Assembly (NCBI RefSeq): GCF_016526145.1
Contig: NZ_JADDUE010000019.1
Location: 1-56,274, forward strand
Direction of reading: 5' to 3'
Source: Saccharopolyspora galaxeae
Lineage (GTDB): Bacteria; Actinomycetota; Actinomycetes; Mycobacteriales; Pseudonocardiaceae
DNA length: 56,274 nt
Both the position numbers and the translations under genes were made by a program. The notes under the pieces were generated by a model. That model had not been told where the DNA came from. It ran no database searches and saw only the letters and a program-made list of their open reading frames with translations. This document shows positions 15,530 to 23,672 of the stretch, piece by piece. The stretch's first letter is position 1. Each line of letters begins with the position of its first letter.

Positions 15530-17296
15530 GTGGACGACCGGTCGCGACGGCCAGGTGGCCCACCAGGGCAACCGGGCAGGCCCGTCCCACCGCGCGGACC
15601 GCAGCGCCAGCCCCGCCCCGGTTCCGGCCCCGCCGGACGTCCCGCACCCGGCGGCGGACCCCGCCAGCCCTCCCAGGACCGCCCCGCACCGGCCGACCGG
15701 CCCGCCCGCGCGCAGCAGCGCCCGCCGGGCGAGCAGCAGCGACGACCCGAACCGCGGCCGGAGCGGCCCGCTCCGCCGCCGCCCGAGGACACCTGGAACC
15801 GCGGCCGCAACGCCCGCCGCAACGGCATGATCGTCGGGCGGACGTTCGTGGCCCTGCTTTCCGTGCTGGTGCTCGCATTCACCGGCTACGCATGGGCGAC
15901 CCTGCGAAATCTGAACAGCAACCTCTCCGGCAGCGACGTCATCGGTGGCGGCCTGAGCGAACCGGACGGCGCCACCGACATCCTGCTGATCGGCAACGAC
16001 AGCCGCACCGACGCCGACGGCAACCCGCTGCCGGACGAGATCCTCAAGACGCTGCGGACCACCGACGACGAAGGCGGCGACCTCACCGACACGATGATCC
16101 TGATCCGGATCCCGAACGGTGGCGGGCGCGCCAGCGCCATGTCCTTCCCGCGCGACACCATGGTGCAGATGGGCAACGGGTACGGGGAGAACAAGCTCAA
16201 CTCCGCGCTGCCCAGGGCCAAGTCCGACGCGAAGCAGAAGCTGCAGGCCAGCGGCGTCACCGACCCGAAGCAGCTCGAACTGCAGTCCAAGGCCGAAGGC
16301 CAGAAGTTCCTGATCAAGACCCTGGAAGACCTCTCCGGGGTGAGCATCGACCACTACGCCGAGGTGAACCTGCTCGGCTTCTACGAGATCACCCAGGCGG
16401 TCGGCGGTGTCGACGTCTGCCTGAAGGACGAGGTCAACGACAGCGACTACTCCGGCGCGGTGTTCAAGGCCGGGCCGCAGACCGTCGCCGGTGCGGACGC
16501 GCTGGCGTTCGTGCGGCAGCGGCACGGGTTGCCGCGCGGCGACCTGGACCGGGTGGTGCGCCAGCAGGTGTTCATGTCCGGGCTGGCGCGCAAGATCCTC
16601 TCCAGCGGGACGCTGAGCAACCCGGCCAAGCTGACCAGCCTGATGGAGGCGCTGAAGAAGTCCGTCGTGCTGGACAAGGGCTGGGACGTGGTCGACTTCG
16701 CCCAGCAGATGCAGGGCATCGCGGGCGGCGACATCAGCTTCCAGACGATCCCGATCGAGCTGGAGGGCGAGTCCGGTTCGGAGGACGTCACCGCGAACCC
16801 GCGCGAGGTCAAGCAGTTCGCGGACGGGCTGCTGCTGCCGCCGCAGGAGCGCGCGGCCAAGGAGCAGGCCGAGCAGGCCGCCGAGAAGCAGCGCGGCGGC
16901 ACCACCGTGAACGTCTTCAACGCCACCGGCAAGAGCGGCCTGGCGGGCCAGGTGCTGAGCACGCTCAGCGAAGCGGGCTTCAGCCAGGGCGGCAGCTCCA
17001 ATTCGGACTCGATGGCGAAGTCGGTCGTCTACCACGCACCGGGCGACGAGGCCGCCGCCGGACAGGTCGCCGCCACCCTCGGCGGACTGCCGCTGCAACC
17101 GAGCGGCAACCTGCAGTCCGGCAACGTCGAGGTGTACGTGGGCAGCGACTACCAAGGCCCCGGGGCGCAGCAGTTCGCCGGGAACAAGCAGGTCCAGCTC
17201 GACGGCGGGCAACGCGCCGCGGCACCGCTGCACGCCCAGCAGTCCGGTTCCGGCGACGCGCCGATCGACGCGGGCGGCGTCCCCTGCGTGAACTGA
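15530..17296 (+). CDS. LytR-CpsA-Psr (LCP) glycopolymer ligase with LytR_C domain
   Basis: LCP proteins move lipid-linked glycopolymers (arabinogalactan in mycolata-type walls) onto peptidoglycan outside the membrane. This 588-residue protein has a Pro/Arg-rich cytoplasmic tail (1-98), one membrane helix (about 101-123), then the LCP domain with ILLIGNDSRTDADGNPLP, LTDTMILIRI, MSFPRDTMV (catalytic Arg/Asp), DHYAEVNLLGFYEI and FVRQRHGLPRGDLDRVVRQQ. A LytR_C-type domain (about 397-490, VNVFNATGKSGLAGQVL) and a low-complexity tail ending GVPCVN follow. A second LCP gene lies 108 bp downstream. The order LCP then TIGR03089 matches the mycobacterial Rv3267-Rv3268 pair, as recalled. Confidence 0.93.
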   Translation: MDDRSRRPGGPPGQPGRPVPPRGPQRQPRPGSGPAGRPAPGGGPRQPSQDRPAPADRPARAQQRPPGEQQRRPEPRPERPAPPPPEDTWNRGRNARRNGMIVGRTFVALLSVLVLAFTGYAWATLRNLNSNLSGSDVIGGGLSEPDGATDILLIGNDSRTDADGNPLPDEILKTLRTTDDEGGDLTDTMILIRIPNGGGRASAMSFPRDTMVQMGNGYGENKLNSALPRAKSDAKQKLQASGVTDPKQLELQSKAEGQKFLIKTLEDLSGVSIDHYAEVNLLGFYEITQAVGGVDVCLKDEVNDSDYSGAVFKAGPQTVAGADALAFVRQRHGLPRGDLDRVVRQQVFMSGLARKILSSGTLSNPAKLTSLMEALKKSVVLDKGWDVVDFAQQMQGIAGGDISFQTIPIELEGESGSEDVTANPREVKQFADGLLLPPQERAAKEQAEQAAEKQRGGTTVNVFNATGKSGLAGQVLSTLSEAGFSQGGSSNSDSMAKSVVYHAPGDEAAAGQVAATLGGLPLQPSGNLQSGNVEVYVGSDYQGPGAQQFAGNKQVQLDGGQRAAAPLHAQQSGSGDAPIDAGGVPCVN

Positions 17297-17404
17297 CCGG
17301 GTTCCGCGCCGCGTTAAGCTGATCGCGCGCGTCGGCCGGAAGGTGGACCCGCGCGGGCGGACCGCCGGTCCGGTCCCGGTGGCAGGCCGCCAGGGGGAGG
17401 GAAC

Positions 17405-18964
17405 GTGGCCGAGGAAGACGTGCCGACCGCGGGCTCGGGCGACTCGCGGGAACCGGACGAGCAGCGGGCCGCGCAACCCGACCACGGGCGCGCTGCGGAC
17501 GCGGCGGGTGGCGGCTCGGACCCGGGCGACCCGGCTTCGCACGGCACTGCATCGGGGCGCACCGCGTGGCACGGCACGGTTTGGACCGGCACCGTCTGGC
17601 CCGGCGACGCATCGGGCGGCACCGCATCGCGCAGCGCTGCTTCGGATGACACGGCATCGCGCAGCGCCGCATCGGACGACACGACATCGCAAAGCGCCGC
17701 ATCGGCCAGCGCCGCGTCGCGCAGCACCGGATCGGACGGCGCGGCGGCGGCCGACAGCTCAGTTCTGGACGGCTCGGAACCGGACGACGCGGGCGGATCC
17801 GAGCGCGCCGCTGCCGCCCCGCGCAAGCACCGCGGCTGGCTGATCGCGGGCCGGACGCTGGTCGCGCTGATCTCCGCCGGAGTCCTGGCGGTCACCGCTG
17901 CGGGTTGGGTCGCGCTGGACCGCCTGGACACCGACGTCAGCACCTCCCGCGTACTCGCCGACACGCCGGAAGCTCCCCCGGCCGACGACGGCGCGACCGA
18001 CATCCTGCTGGTCGGCAACGACAGCCGGACCGACGCGCAAGGCAACCCGCTGCCGCTGAGCGTGCTGCGCGAACTGCGCACGGAGAGCACCAACGGCCTC
18101 AACACCGACACCGTGATCCTGATGCGGATCCCGCACGACGGCGGCCCGCCCACGGCGGTTTCGCTGCCGCGGGACACCTCGGTGCCGATGCCCGGCGGCG
18201 GCACCCAGAAGATCAATGCGGTGTACGGCCTGGCGAAGAGCGCCGCCGCGGATTCCATCGAAGGCCGCGACTCGGCGCTGGCCGAGCGGCAAGCCCAGCT
18301 GGCCGGGCAGCGCGCGCTGCTGCAGAGCGTGCAGCGGCTCAGCGGCGTCCGCGTGGACCACTACGCCGAGGTGAACCTGCTCGGCTTCTACGAGGTGACC
18401 GACGCGCTCGGCGGCGTCGAGGTGTGCCTGAACCAAGCCACCAGCGACAAGGACTCCGGCGCCGACTTCGCCGCGGGCAGGCAGACCATCTCCGGCGGCG
18501 ACGCGCTGTCGTTCGTGCGGCAGCGGCACGGCCTGCCGGGCGGTGATCTGGACCGGATCGTGCGCCAGCAGGTCTTCATGGCGGCGGTGGCCAACAAGCT
18601 GCTGTCCACCGGCACGCTGACCGATCCGGCGAAGCTGGCCGGGTTGCAGGACGCGGCGCGGCGTTCGGTGGTGCTGGACGAGAACTGGGACGTGGCCGGG
18701 TTCGCCGCGCAGATGCAGGGCTTGGCGGGCGGCGGCGTGCGGTTCGTGACGCTGCCGGTCGCTTCCACCGGCGGCAGGGACGAGCACGGGCAGAGCGTGG
18801 TCAAGGTGGATCCCGCGCAGGTGCGTTCGTTCATCGCGGGCCTGGTGCCGAAGACCGGTTTCGCCGCGAACGCCCCGCTGGACCTGGACGGCACGGCCCG
18901 GCGCCAGCCTGCGCCACCCGCCCAGGACCCGATCACCTCCGACGGCATCCCCTGCATCAACTAG
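17405..18964 (+). CDS. Second LCP glycopolymer ligase, no LytR_C domain
   Basis: This 519-residue paralogue has an unusual acidic Ser/Ala/Thr/Gly-rich cytoplasmic N-terminus (1-140) with four 10-residue repeats (73-112). One membrane helix follows (about 144-168), then the LCP domain: ILLVGNDSRTDAQGNPLP, NTDTVILMRIP, VSLPRDTSVPMPGG (catalytic Arg/Asp), DHYAEVNLLGFYEV and FVRQRHGLPGGDLDRIVRQQ. The LytR_C domain of its neighbour is missing, yet it ends in the same type of tail, GIPCIN. GTG 17405 has GGAGGGA upstream. A TTAAGCT near 17315 may be its own -10. It probably attaches a different or the same glycopolymer to the wall; tandem duplication is likely. Confidence 0.92.
   Translation: MAEEDVPTAGSGDSREPDEQRAAQPDHGRAADAAGGGSDPGDPASHGTASGRTAWHGTVWTGTVWPGDASGGTASRSAASDDTASRSAASDDTTSQSAASASAASRSTGSDGAAAADSSVLDGSEPDDAGGSERAAAAPRKHRGWLIAGRTLVALISAGVLAVTAAGWVALDRLDTDVSTSRVLADTPEAPPADDGATDILLVGNDSRTDAQGNPLPLSVLRELRTESTNGLNTDTVILMRIPHDGGPPTAVSLPRDTSVPMPGGGTQKINAVYGLAKSAAADSIEGRDSALAERQAQLAGQRALLQSVQRLSGVRVDHYAEVNLLGFYEVTDALGGVEVCLNQATSDKDSGADFAAGRQTISGGDALSFVRQRHGLPGGDLDRIVRQQVFMAAVANKLLSTGTLTDPAKLAGLQDAARRSVVLDENWDVAGFAAQMQGLAGGGVRFVTLPVASTGGRDEHGQSVVKVDPAQVRSFIAGLVPKTGFAANAPLDLDGTARRQPAPPAQDPITSDGIPCIN
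17621..17740 (+). repeat. Four tandem 30-bp units inside the second LCP gene
   Basis: Four consecutive 10-codon units encode TASRSAASDD, TASRSAASDD, TTSQSAASAS and AASRSTGSDG. The first two are nearly identical at DNA level (ACNGCATCGCGCAGCGC...). Slippage could change the length of the cytoplasmic tail between strains. Confidence 0.8.
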
Positions 18965-18981
18965 CCGCAGCCGATCCGAGG

Positions 18982-19024
18982 CAGGGGTTCCTTCGCCCCA
19001 ACAGACCGAGCGATCGAGTCGCTC
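18982..19024. repeat. 43-bp intergenic palindrome, copy C1
   Basis: It begins CAGGGGTTCCTTCGCCCC and ends CGAGTCGCTC, with the centre CCAACAGACCG. It aligns without gaps to the other copies, but its arms are more diverged. It lies 18 bases after the second LCP gene, so a role in termination is possible. Confidence 0.6.
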
Positions 19025-19056
19025 ACCCCCGACGTCAGCTCCCGCGCGGTCCGATC

Positions 19057-19099
19057 GAGGGGCTCCTTCGCGCCAATAGGCCGGTCGAACGGGTCCTTC
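19057..19099. repeat. 43-bp intergenic palindrome, copy C2
   Basis: It begins GAGGGGCTCCTTCG, has the centre GCCAATAGGCCGG and ends GAACGGGTCCTTC. It is followed by ATTCCTCGCGG, almost the same flank as copy A. Start-to-start distance from C1 is 75 bp. Confidence 0.75.
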
Positions 19100-19195
19100 A
19101 TTCCTCGCGGTACGCGCGGTGACGAGCGCCTTCGCGCCGGTGGGACGCTCGGTCCCCTTCGCCGCGGGCGGCGGGCTACGCCATAAGGTCGCGGC

Positions 19196-19915
19196 ATGAG
19201 CGTCACGCAAGCATTGCTCGCACCCATGCTGGCAACCGGTTCCCCGCGCCCGCTGATCACGCACTACGACGACGCCACCGGAGCCCGTGTCGAGCTGTCC
19301 CGCGCGACGGTCGCGAACTGGGCGGCGAAGACGGCGAACTGGCTGGTGGACGAGCTCGACCTGGAGCCGGGCACGCCGGTTTCGGTGGCGCTGCCCGCGC
19401 ACTGGCAGACCCTCGGAGTGCTGCTCGGCTCCTGGTGGTGCGGTGCGCACGTGGTCGACGACCCGGCGGGTGCCGAGGTCGCGTTCGTCCCGGCCGCCGC
19501 GCCCGAGTCCGGCGCGGGCGCGCACGTGACCGCCGTGGTGGGCCTGGACGCGCTCGGCGGCCCGGTGCGCGAGCTGCCGCAAGGAGCCGTGGACTACGTC
19601 AGCGACATCCGGGTGCACGGCGACGAGTTCAGCCCGCGCCAACAGGTTCCCGGCAGCGCTCCGGCGCTCGTCGGGTCCACAGTGGACGAAGTGCTGGGCG
19701 TGGCCGCGGAGCGGGCCGAAGCCCTGGGCATCGGCCCGGACTCCCGCGTGCTGTCCACATTGGAGTGGACGTTGCCCGGCGGGGTCTACGACGGGCTGCT
19801 CGCCGTGCTGTCCGCGCGGAGTTCGCTGGTGCAGGTCAGCAACCCGGACCCGGACAAGCTCGCGCAGCGGCGCACCACCGAGAAGACCACTGTGGACCTC
19901 GGCGCGGTGCTGTGA
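19196..19915 (+). CDS. TIGR03089 family protein (truncated acyl-CoA synthetase-like)
   Basis: This 239-residue protein resembles the actinobacterial TIGR03089 family, which looks like the N-terminal part of an AMP-binding enzyme (ELSRATVANWAAKTANWLVD, VALPAHWQTLGVLLGSWWCG) without the ATP-binding and adenylation motifs. Its role is unknown; its constant position beside LCP genes suggests a link with envelope building. ATG 19196 has no Shine-Dalgarno, but TAAGGT (19184-19189) sits 6 nt upstream, so the mRNA is probably leaderless. It closes the wbbL-rml-LCP block. Confidence 0.82.
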   Translation: MSVTQALLAPMLATGSPRPLITHYDDATGARVELSRATVANWAAKTANWLVDELDLEPGTPVSVALPAHWQTLGVLLGSWWCGAHVVDDPAGAEVAFVPAAAPESGAGAHVTAVVGLDALGGPVRELPQGAVDYVSDIRVHGDEFSPRQQVPGSAPALVGSTVDEVLGVAAERAEALGIGPDSRVLSTLEWTLPGGVYDGLLAVLSARSSLVQVSNPDPDKLAQRRTTEKTTVDLGAVL

Positions 19916-20009
19916 ACACCGGCGGGCCGGTCGACCACCGGCCCGCCGCAGCACTCCGAACTCCTTCAGACGCAGCGACCCGCCCTGCCGCCCAGCGACT
20001 TGGCCGCGC

Positions 20010-20429
20010 TCAGACAGCTGCGGGCGCGGAGTCCTTCCGCGCGGCGAAGGCCGCCTGCAGGGTGTATTTCGGGCCGCTGAAGCCGAGCGCGAGGCTCACC
20101 GCCGCCAGCACCAGCACGTACTCGAAGCCGCCATCGGTGGCGAAGTACGCCCCGGAGTGCGCGGTGACCAGCGCGCCGAGCATCACGGCAGCCAGCAGCA
20201 CACCGGCGACCGGCAGCAGCACGCCGAGGATCAGCGCGAGCCCGCCGAGCAGCTCGACCAGCGCGGTGAACCAGGCCGCGGCAGCGGGCAGCGGGATGCC
20301 CATCTGCTCGAACCCGGCGCTGACGCCGGACATCCCGTTGATCGCCAGCTTCTGGTAGGCGTGCAGCACGAAGGTCACCCCGACGACCAGCCTGGCCAGC
20401 AGGGTCGTCAGGTCGCGGTACCGGTGCAT
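20010..20429 (-). CDS. DoxX family membrane protein
   Basis: This 139-residue protein has four predicted membrane helices (ARLVVGVTFVLHAYQKL; ALVELLGGLALILGVLL; VLLAAVMLGALVTAHSG; YVLVLAAVSLALGFSG) and the DoxX pattern of a charged first loop. Family members act in respiration or thiol-redox homeostasis at the membrane, but the exact role is unknown. ATG 20429 has GGGAGG about 8 nt upstream. Its promoter region faces that of the thioesterase gene; an AT-rich stretch near 20465-20490 probably holds its -10. Confidence 0.85.
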   Translation of the reverse strand: MHRYRDLTTLLARLVVGVTFVLHAYQKLAINGMSGVSAGFEQMGIPLPAAAAWFTALVELLGGLALILGVLLPVAGVLLAAVMLGALVTAHSGAYFATDGGFEYVLVLAAVSLALGFSGPKYTLQAAFAARKDSAPAAV

Positions 20430-20581
20430 CGGCTTTCCTCCCGGGTCGGTGGGCGCCGCCAGCTAAGCATGAAAGTTCAACTAAATCGCTCCCGCGCGGA
20501 ATCGGATCACACGGACATCGGCGAAATTCCGCCGAAGGTTCGCAGCGGCACGACCGAACGCAGCACGCCTACCCAAAGTAA

Positions 20582-20597
20582 GCTACCGGCAAGTAGC
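20582..20597. promoter_or_regulatory. Inverted repeat overlapping the thioesterase promoter
   Basis: GCTAC-N6-GTAGC (centre CGGCAA) overlaps a -10-like TAGCAT (20594-20599) that lies only 6 nt before the GTG start at 20606. The pattern TACCGGCAAGTA resembles TetR-type operators of lipid genes. It could let a repressor block a leaderless promoter. No regulator gene is adjacent. Confidence 0.45.
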
Positions 20598-20605
20598 ATT
20601 CGGGC

Positions 20606-21388
20606 GTGCAAGACGAGACCCTCTTCCGGCCCGCGGGCGAGCTGTTCCTTCCCACCGACTCGGCGGGCAATCCGTGGGGCGAACTGACCGGCGGTGGCCC
20701 CGTCGCAGGCTTGATCGCCCGCGCCGTGCAGCGCGAACTGTCCGATCCGGACCTGTTCCTCGCACGTCTCACCGTCGATCTGCACCGCCCGGTTCCGCGG
20801 CGCACCGGCGTCGCCGTGCACACCAGAACGGTGCGCGAGGGCAAGCGGCTGCGCGTGCTGGAAGTGGTGCTGCACCAGGACGGGACCGAGGTGACGCGGG
20901 CACTCGCGCACGTGCTGCGCCGCGACCGGACGGACGAAGCCGAACCCGATGGCGAGATCCCGTTCGCCGGACCGGACGGAATCACCGACGGCACCCTGCT
21001 GCCCGCCGGGCTCGGCCTGCGCTGGGGCGTGCACGACGTGATCCAGGTGCGCTGGCTGTCCGACCAGATCTCCGGCAGCCCGAGCAGGGCGTGGATGCGC
21101 CTTCCGCTGCCGCTGCTGCCGGACGAGCCGACGAGCCCGCTCACCCAGCTCGCGGTGCTGGTGGACTGCATCAGCGCGGCCAGTCCGGTCGGCGCCCTGT
21201 TCGGGCCGTGGATCAACAGCGACATCACGCTGTACCTGCACCGCGAGCCGCGCGGCGAATGGATCGGCATGGAGATCGAGCGCGACGTCGAGCCGACCGG
21301 CATCGGCGTGGCCCGTGCGCGGCTGTTCGACGAGCACGGGCCGATCGGCACGGCGCACGAGGCGGTGCTGGAGCACCAGCTGGGTTGA
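20606..21388 (+). CDS. Acyl-CoA thioesterase family protein
   Basis: This 260-residue protein looks like a double hot-dog thioesterase of the TesB-like/acyl-CoA thioesterase type: GGGPVAGLIARAV early, LTVDLHRPVPRRTGVAVHTR in the first hot dog, and LAVLVDCISAASPVGALFGP with SDITLYLHREPRGEWIGMEI in the second. It should hydrolyse acyl-CoA in the cytoplasm; chain length is not predictable. GTG 20606 follows TAGCAT by 6 nt and has no Shine-Dalgarno, so it is probably leaderless. It is divergent from doxX. It ends 343 bp before the lasso precursor and is probably not part of that cluster. Confidence 0.82.
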   Translation: MQDETLFRPAGELFLPTDSAGNPWGELTGGGPVAGLIARAVQRELSDPDLFLARLTVDLHRPVPRRTGVAVHTRTVREGKRLRVLEVVLHQDGTEVTRALAHVLRRDRTDEAEPDGEIPFAGPDGITDGTLLPAGLGLRWGVHDVIQVRWLSDQISGSPSRAWMRLPLPLLPDEPTSPLTQLAVLVDCISAASPVGALFGPWINSDITLYLHREPRGEWIGMEIERDVEPTGIGVARARLFDEHGPIGTAHEAVLEHQLG

Positions 21389-21731
21389 TGCGCGATTCGC
21401 ACACTCTCGCGCATTTCGCGTGCACGATTTCCGGAACGCTCGTTACACGCCTAGTACCACCTTCACCGATTCGGGTCATCCTGCGGAAAAAAGATTGTGC
21501 CCGCCGCACGGCGACGCGCACTGTGATCGTCGGCAGAGATCAGCCGAACGCCCTTCGATAGCGCCCGCGAGACCCGACTCTCGGCGCACCTTGCAGGCCC
21601 CCGGGCGCGTATCCGGCGCGCGGGGCGGCGTTCGCAGGCACCGGGATCCCGGCGGTCTTGCGGACCACCGGCGATCGCCGGCTGATCCGCTGCCGGGTAG
21701 TCGCCGAGAACGTCGTGAAGAGGAGGCCGTC
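21389..21731. promoter_or_regulatory. Upstream region of the lasso-type cluster
   Basis: These 343 bases contain no gene-like reading frame; longer frames here lack the local codon bias. The first 120 bases are AT-richer than the neighbours (for example GGAAAAAAGATTGTG near 21484) and probably carry the promoter for the precursor. AGGAGG at 21721-21726 is an ideal Shine-Dalgarno, 5 nt from the precursor GTG. No second precursor with a Y-x2-P-x-L leader was seen. Confidence 0.5.
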
Positions 21732-21848
21732 GTGGAGGAGCAAGCCGCACCGGAACCCTACGAACCGCCGGTACTGGTGGAAGTCGGAGAATTCGGCGCG
21801 GACGCCGCCGCGGACGGTTCCGGGCAATTCGATGCCTCCGTTCGCTGA
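21732..21848 (+). CDS. Lasso-type RiPP precursor peptide (A)
   Basis: This is a 38-residue peptide with AGGAGG 5 nt before its GTG start. Residues 10-21, YEPPVLVEVGEF, fit the lasso leader signature Y-x2-P-x-L-x3-G-x-F that the RRE protein binds. The rest is G-A-D-A-A-A-D-G-S-G-Q-F-D-A-S-V-R. If the leader is cut five residues after F21, as in lariatin, the core is A27-R38 and D34 is position 8, giving an 8-residue ring with a 4-residue tail. A cut one residue earlier gives a 9-residue ring. The usual Thr at -2 and Gly at 1 are missing, and the core (12-13) is shorter than typical lasso cores. The cyclase gene starts 15 bp later. Confidence 0.75.
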   Translation: MEEQAAPEPYEPPVLVEVGEFGADAAADGSGQFDASVR

Positions 21849-21863
21849 TCGGCGGAAAATGCG

Positions 21864-23672
21864 ATGAACACGCAGCGCCGAGATTCCGGGTGGGTGGCCC
21901 TGCCCGATGCACCGGAGATGCGGGCGGTGGCCGACCGGTTCGATCCGCACGGCCGGATCGTGCTGCCGCACGCCTCCGGGAACCCGTGGCTGGTCGGCCA
22001 CTTCGCCCCGGACGAACTCGTTCCGGTGGCGCTGGGGCCGGTGCGGGTGGCGCTGGTCGGACGCTGCCCGATCGACGCGGCCCGGCTGGCCGAGCTGGCC
22101 CGCGCGGTGCACTCGGTGTCCGATGTGGACGGCATCGTCCGGGCGCTGCCCGGCGGGGTGCACGTGGTGGTCTCGGTGGGCGGCGACGTCCGGGTGCAGG
22201 GCGGGATTTCCGGGCTGCGCCAGGTTTTCCACGGCGTGCGCGAGGGCTTCCCGATCGCAGGCGACCGGGCCGACCTGCTCGCCGGGCTGCTCGGCGCGGG
22301 CATCGACGACCGGGCGCTCGCGGCGCAGGTGAGCTGCGCGCAACTGCCCCCGCCGCTGGCCGGGCAGAGCATCTGGTCCGGCATCCGCGCGGTTCCCGCG
22401 GACAGCTACCTGCGGCTGCTCGGGCACCGGGCCACCGAGGTGCGCTGGTGGCACCCGCCGGAGCCGGAGGTGCCGCTGCGCCGGGGCGCGCGGTTCCTGC
22501 TGGAACGACTCGAATCCGCGATGGAAACCGGCGCGGGCGAGGCCGGGCGCGCCGGATCGGAGCTGTCCGGCGGAATGGAGTCGGCCGCGTTGTGCTCGCT
22601 CGCGGCCGCGCGGAATTCGGATCTGCTCGCGCTGCGGATGGGAAACGGCGGACGCGAATCCGCGGCGCCGGAATGGCGATCGGCCGAACCGCTCGTGCTG
22701 GACGACGCGGAACTCCCGGATATGTTCGCCGAACCGGACGCAGCGGCCGATCCCGAACATCCTTATCCGGGCTGGCGCACCGCCGCCCGCATCCGGTATT
22801 CCGCACGAATTCTCGGCGAACGCGGAGTGCGCAGGCATTTCGCCGCGCACGGCGGGGAAGAACTGTTCCACGACGGTCCCGCACATCTGCACGCACTGCT
22901 GCGGCACCGGCCGGTCACCGCGCTGCGGCGGCTGCGCGGCTACCGCGCGGCGCGGAATTGGGCGCTGCCACCGACGATTTCCGCGCTGCTGAGCGCGCAC
23001 GACGTCGGACGCTGGTGGCACGAACAGGCGGATCGGCTCACCGAGCCCTATCCCGACTCGAACGCCCCGCGACTGGACTGGGGAGCCGCCCCGGTACGCG
23101 TGGCGCCGTGGGCGAGCGCGGAAGCGGTGAGCACCACGCGTGCGCTGCTGCACCGGACCGCGCGCAAGACCGAGCGGCTGGCACCGGACCGGGCGACGCA
23201 TCAGCTGCTGTCCGCGCTGCGCACCGGCGCGCCCGCGCACCGCAGGCTCGCCCGCAGCTACGCGGCGGCGGGCGTGCGGCTGGAGCTGCCGTTCCACGAC
23301 GACCGGGTGGTGGAAGCGGTGCTGGCGGTGCGCCCGCACGAACGCTGCTCCCCGTGGGAGGACAAGCCGCTGCTGGCCGAGGCGATGCGCGAGGTGCTGC
23401 CCGGTGCCCTGCCGCGCAGGGCGAACACCGGCGACGGCGAGGCGATCCGCATCGGTTTCCGGCGCAACCGGGCCGCGATCCTGGCGTTGTTCGCCGATTC
23501 CGAACTCGCCCAGCACGATCTGATCGACACCGGCGTGCTGCGCAGGCACCTGCTGGCCCCGCACGTCGGCGAGCACACGCTGTTCCAGCTCGACCACCTG
23601 CTGGGCTGTGAGAACTGGCTGCGCAGCGCCACCCGAGCCGGGAGAACGGATGTCCCTGCGACTGCGTCCTGA
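21864..23672 (+). CDS. Lasso peptide cyclase (asparagine synthetase-like, C protein)
   Basis: This 602-residue protein should activate the ring Asp side chain with ATP and close the macrolactam. The N-terminal third looks like an asparagine synthetase glutaminase domain but lacks the catalytic Cys2 (Asn2), as in lasso cyclases. The synthetase domain has LSGGMES (PP-loop, 234-240), HGGEELF (329-335), PFHDDRVVEAVLA and SPWEDKPLLAEAM with K501. In family members the PP-loop is SGGxDS and the second motif is GGDE; both Asp, which bind Mg in beta-lactam synthetase, are Glu here (E239, E332). The frame is otherwise intact. Its end overlaps the B1 gene by 23 bp. Activity with Glu ligands is uncertain. 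Confidence 0.88.
   Translation: MNTQRRDSGWVALPDAPEMRAVADRFDPHGRIVLPHASGNPWLVGHFAPDELVPVALGPVRVALVGRCPIDAARLAELARAVHSVSDVDGIVRALPGGVHVVVSVGGDVRVQGGISGLRQVFHGVREGFPIAGDRADLLAGLLGAGIDDRALAAQVSCAQLPPPLAGQSIWSGIRAVPADSYLRLLGHRATEVRWWHPPEPEVPLRRGARFLLERLESAMETGAGEAGRAGSELSGGMESAALCSLAAARNSDLLALRMGNGGRESAAPEWRSAEPLVLDDAELPDMFAEPDAAADPEHPYPGWRTAARIRYSARILGERGVRRHFAAHGGEELFHDGPAHLHALLRHRPVTALRRLRGYRAARNWALPPTISALLSAHDVGRWWHEQADRLTEPYPDSNAPRLDWGAAPVRVAPWASAEAVSTTRALLHRTARKTERLAPDRATHQLLSALRTGAPAHRRLARSYAAAGVRLELPFHDDRVVEAVLAVRPHERCSPWEDKPLLAEAMREVLPGALPRRANTGDGEAIRIGFRRNRAAILALFADSELAQHDLIDTGVLRRHLLAPHVGEHTLFQLDHLLGCENWLRSATRAGRTDVPATAS

Noticed and set aside
15188-17692. An 834-codon minus-strand open frame opposite the first LCP gene
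   Set aside because: High GC leaves few stop codons antisense to real genes; the plus strand has LCP and LytR_C motifs and a perfect ribosome site.
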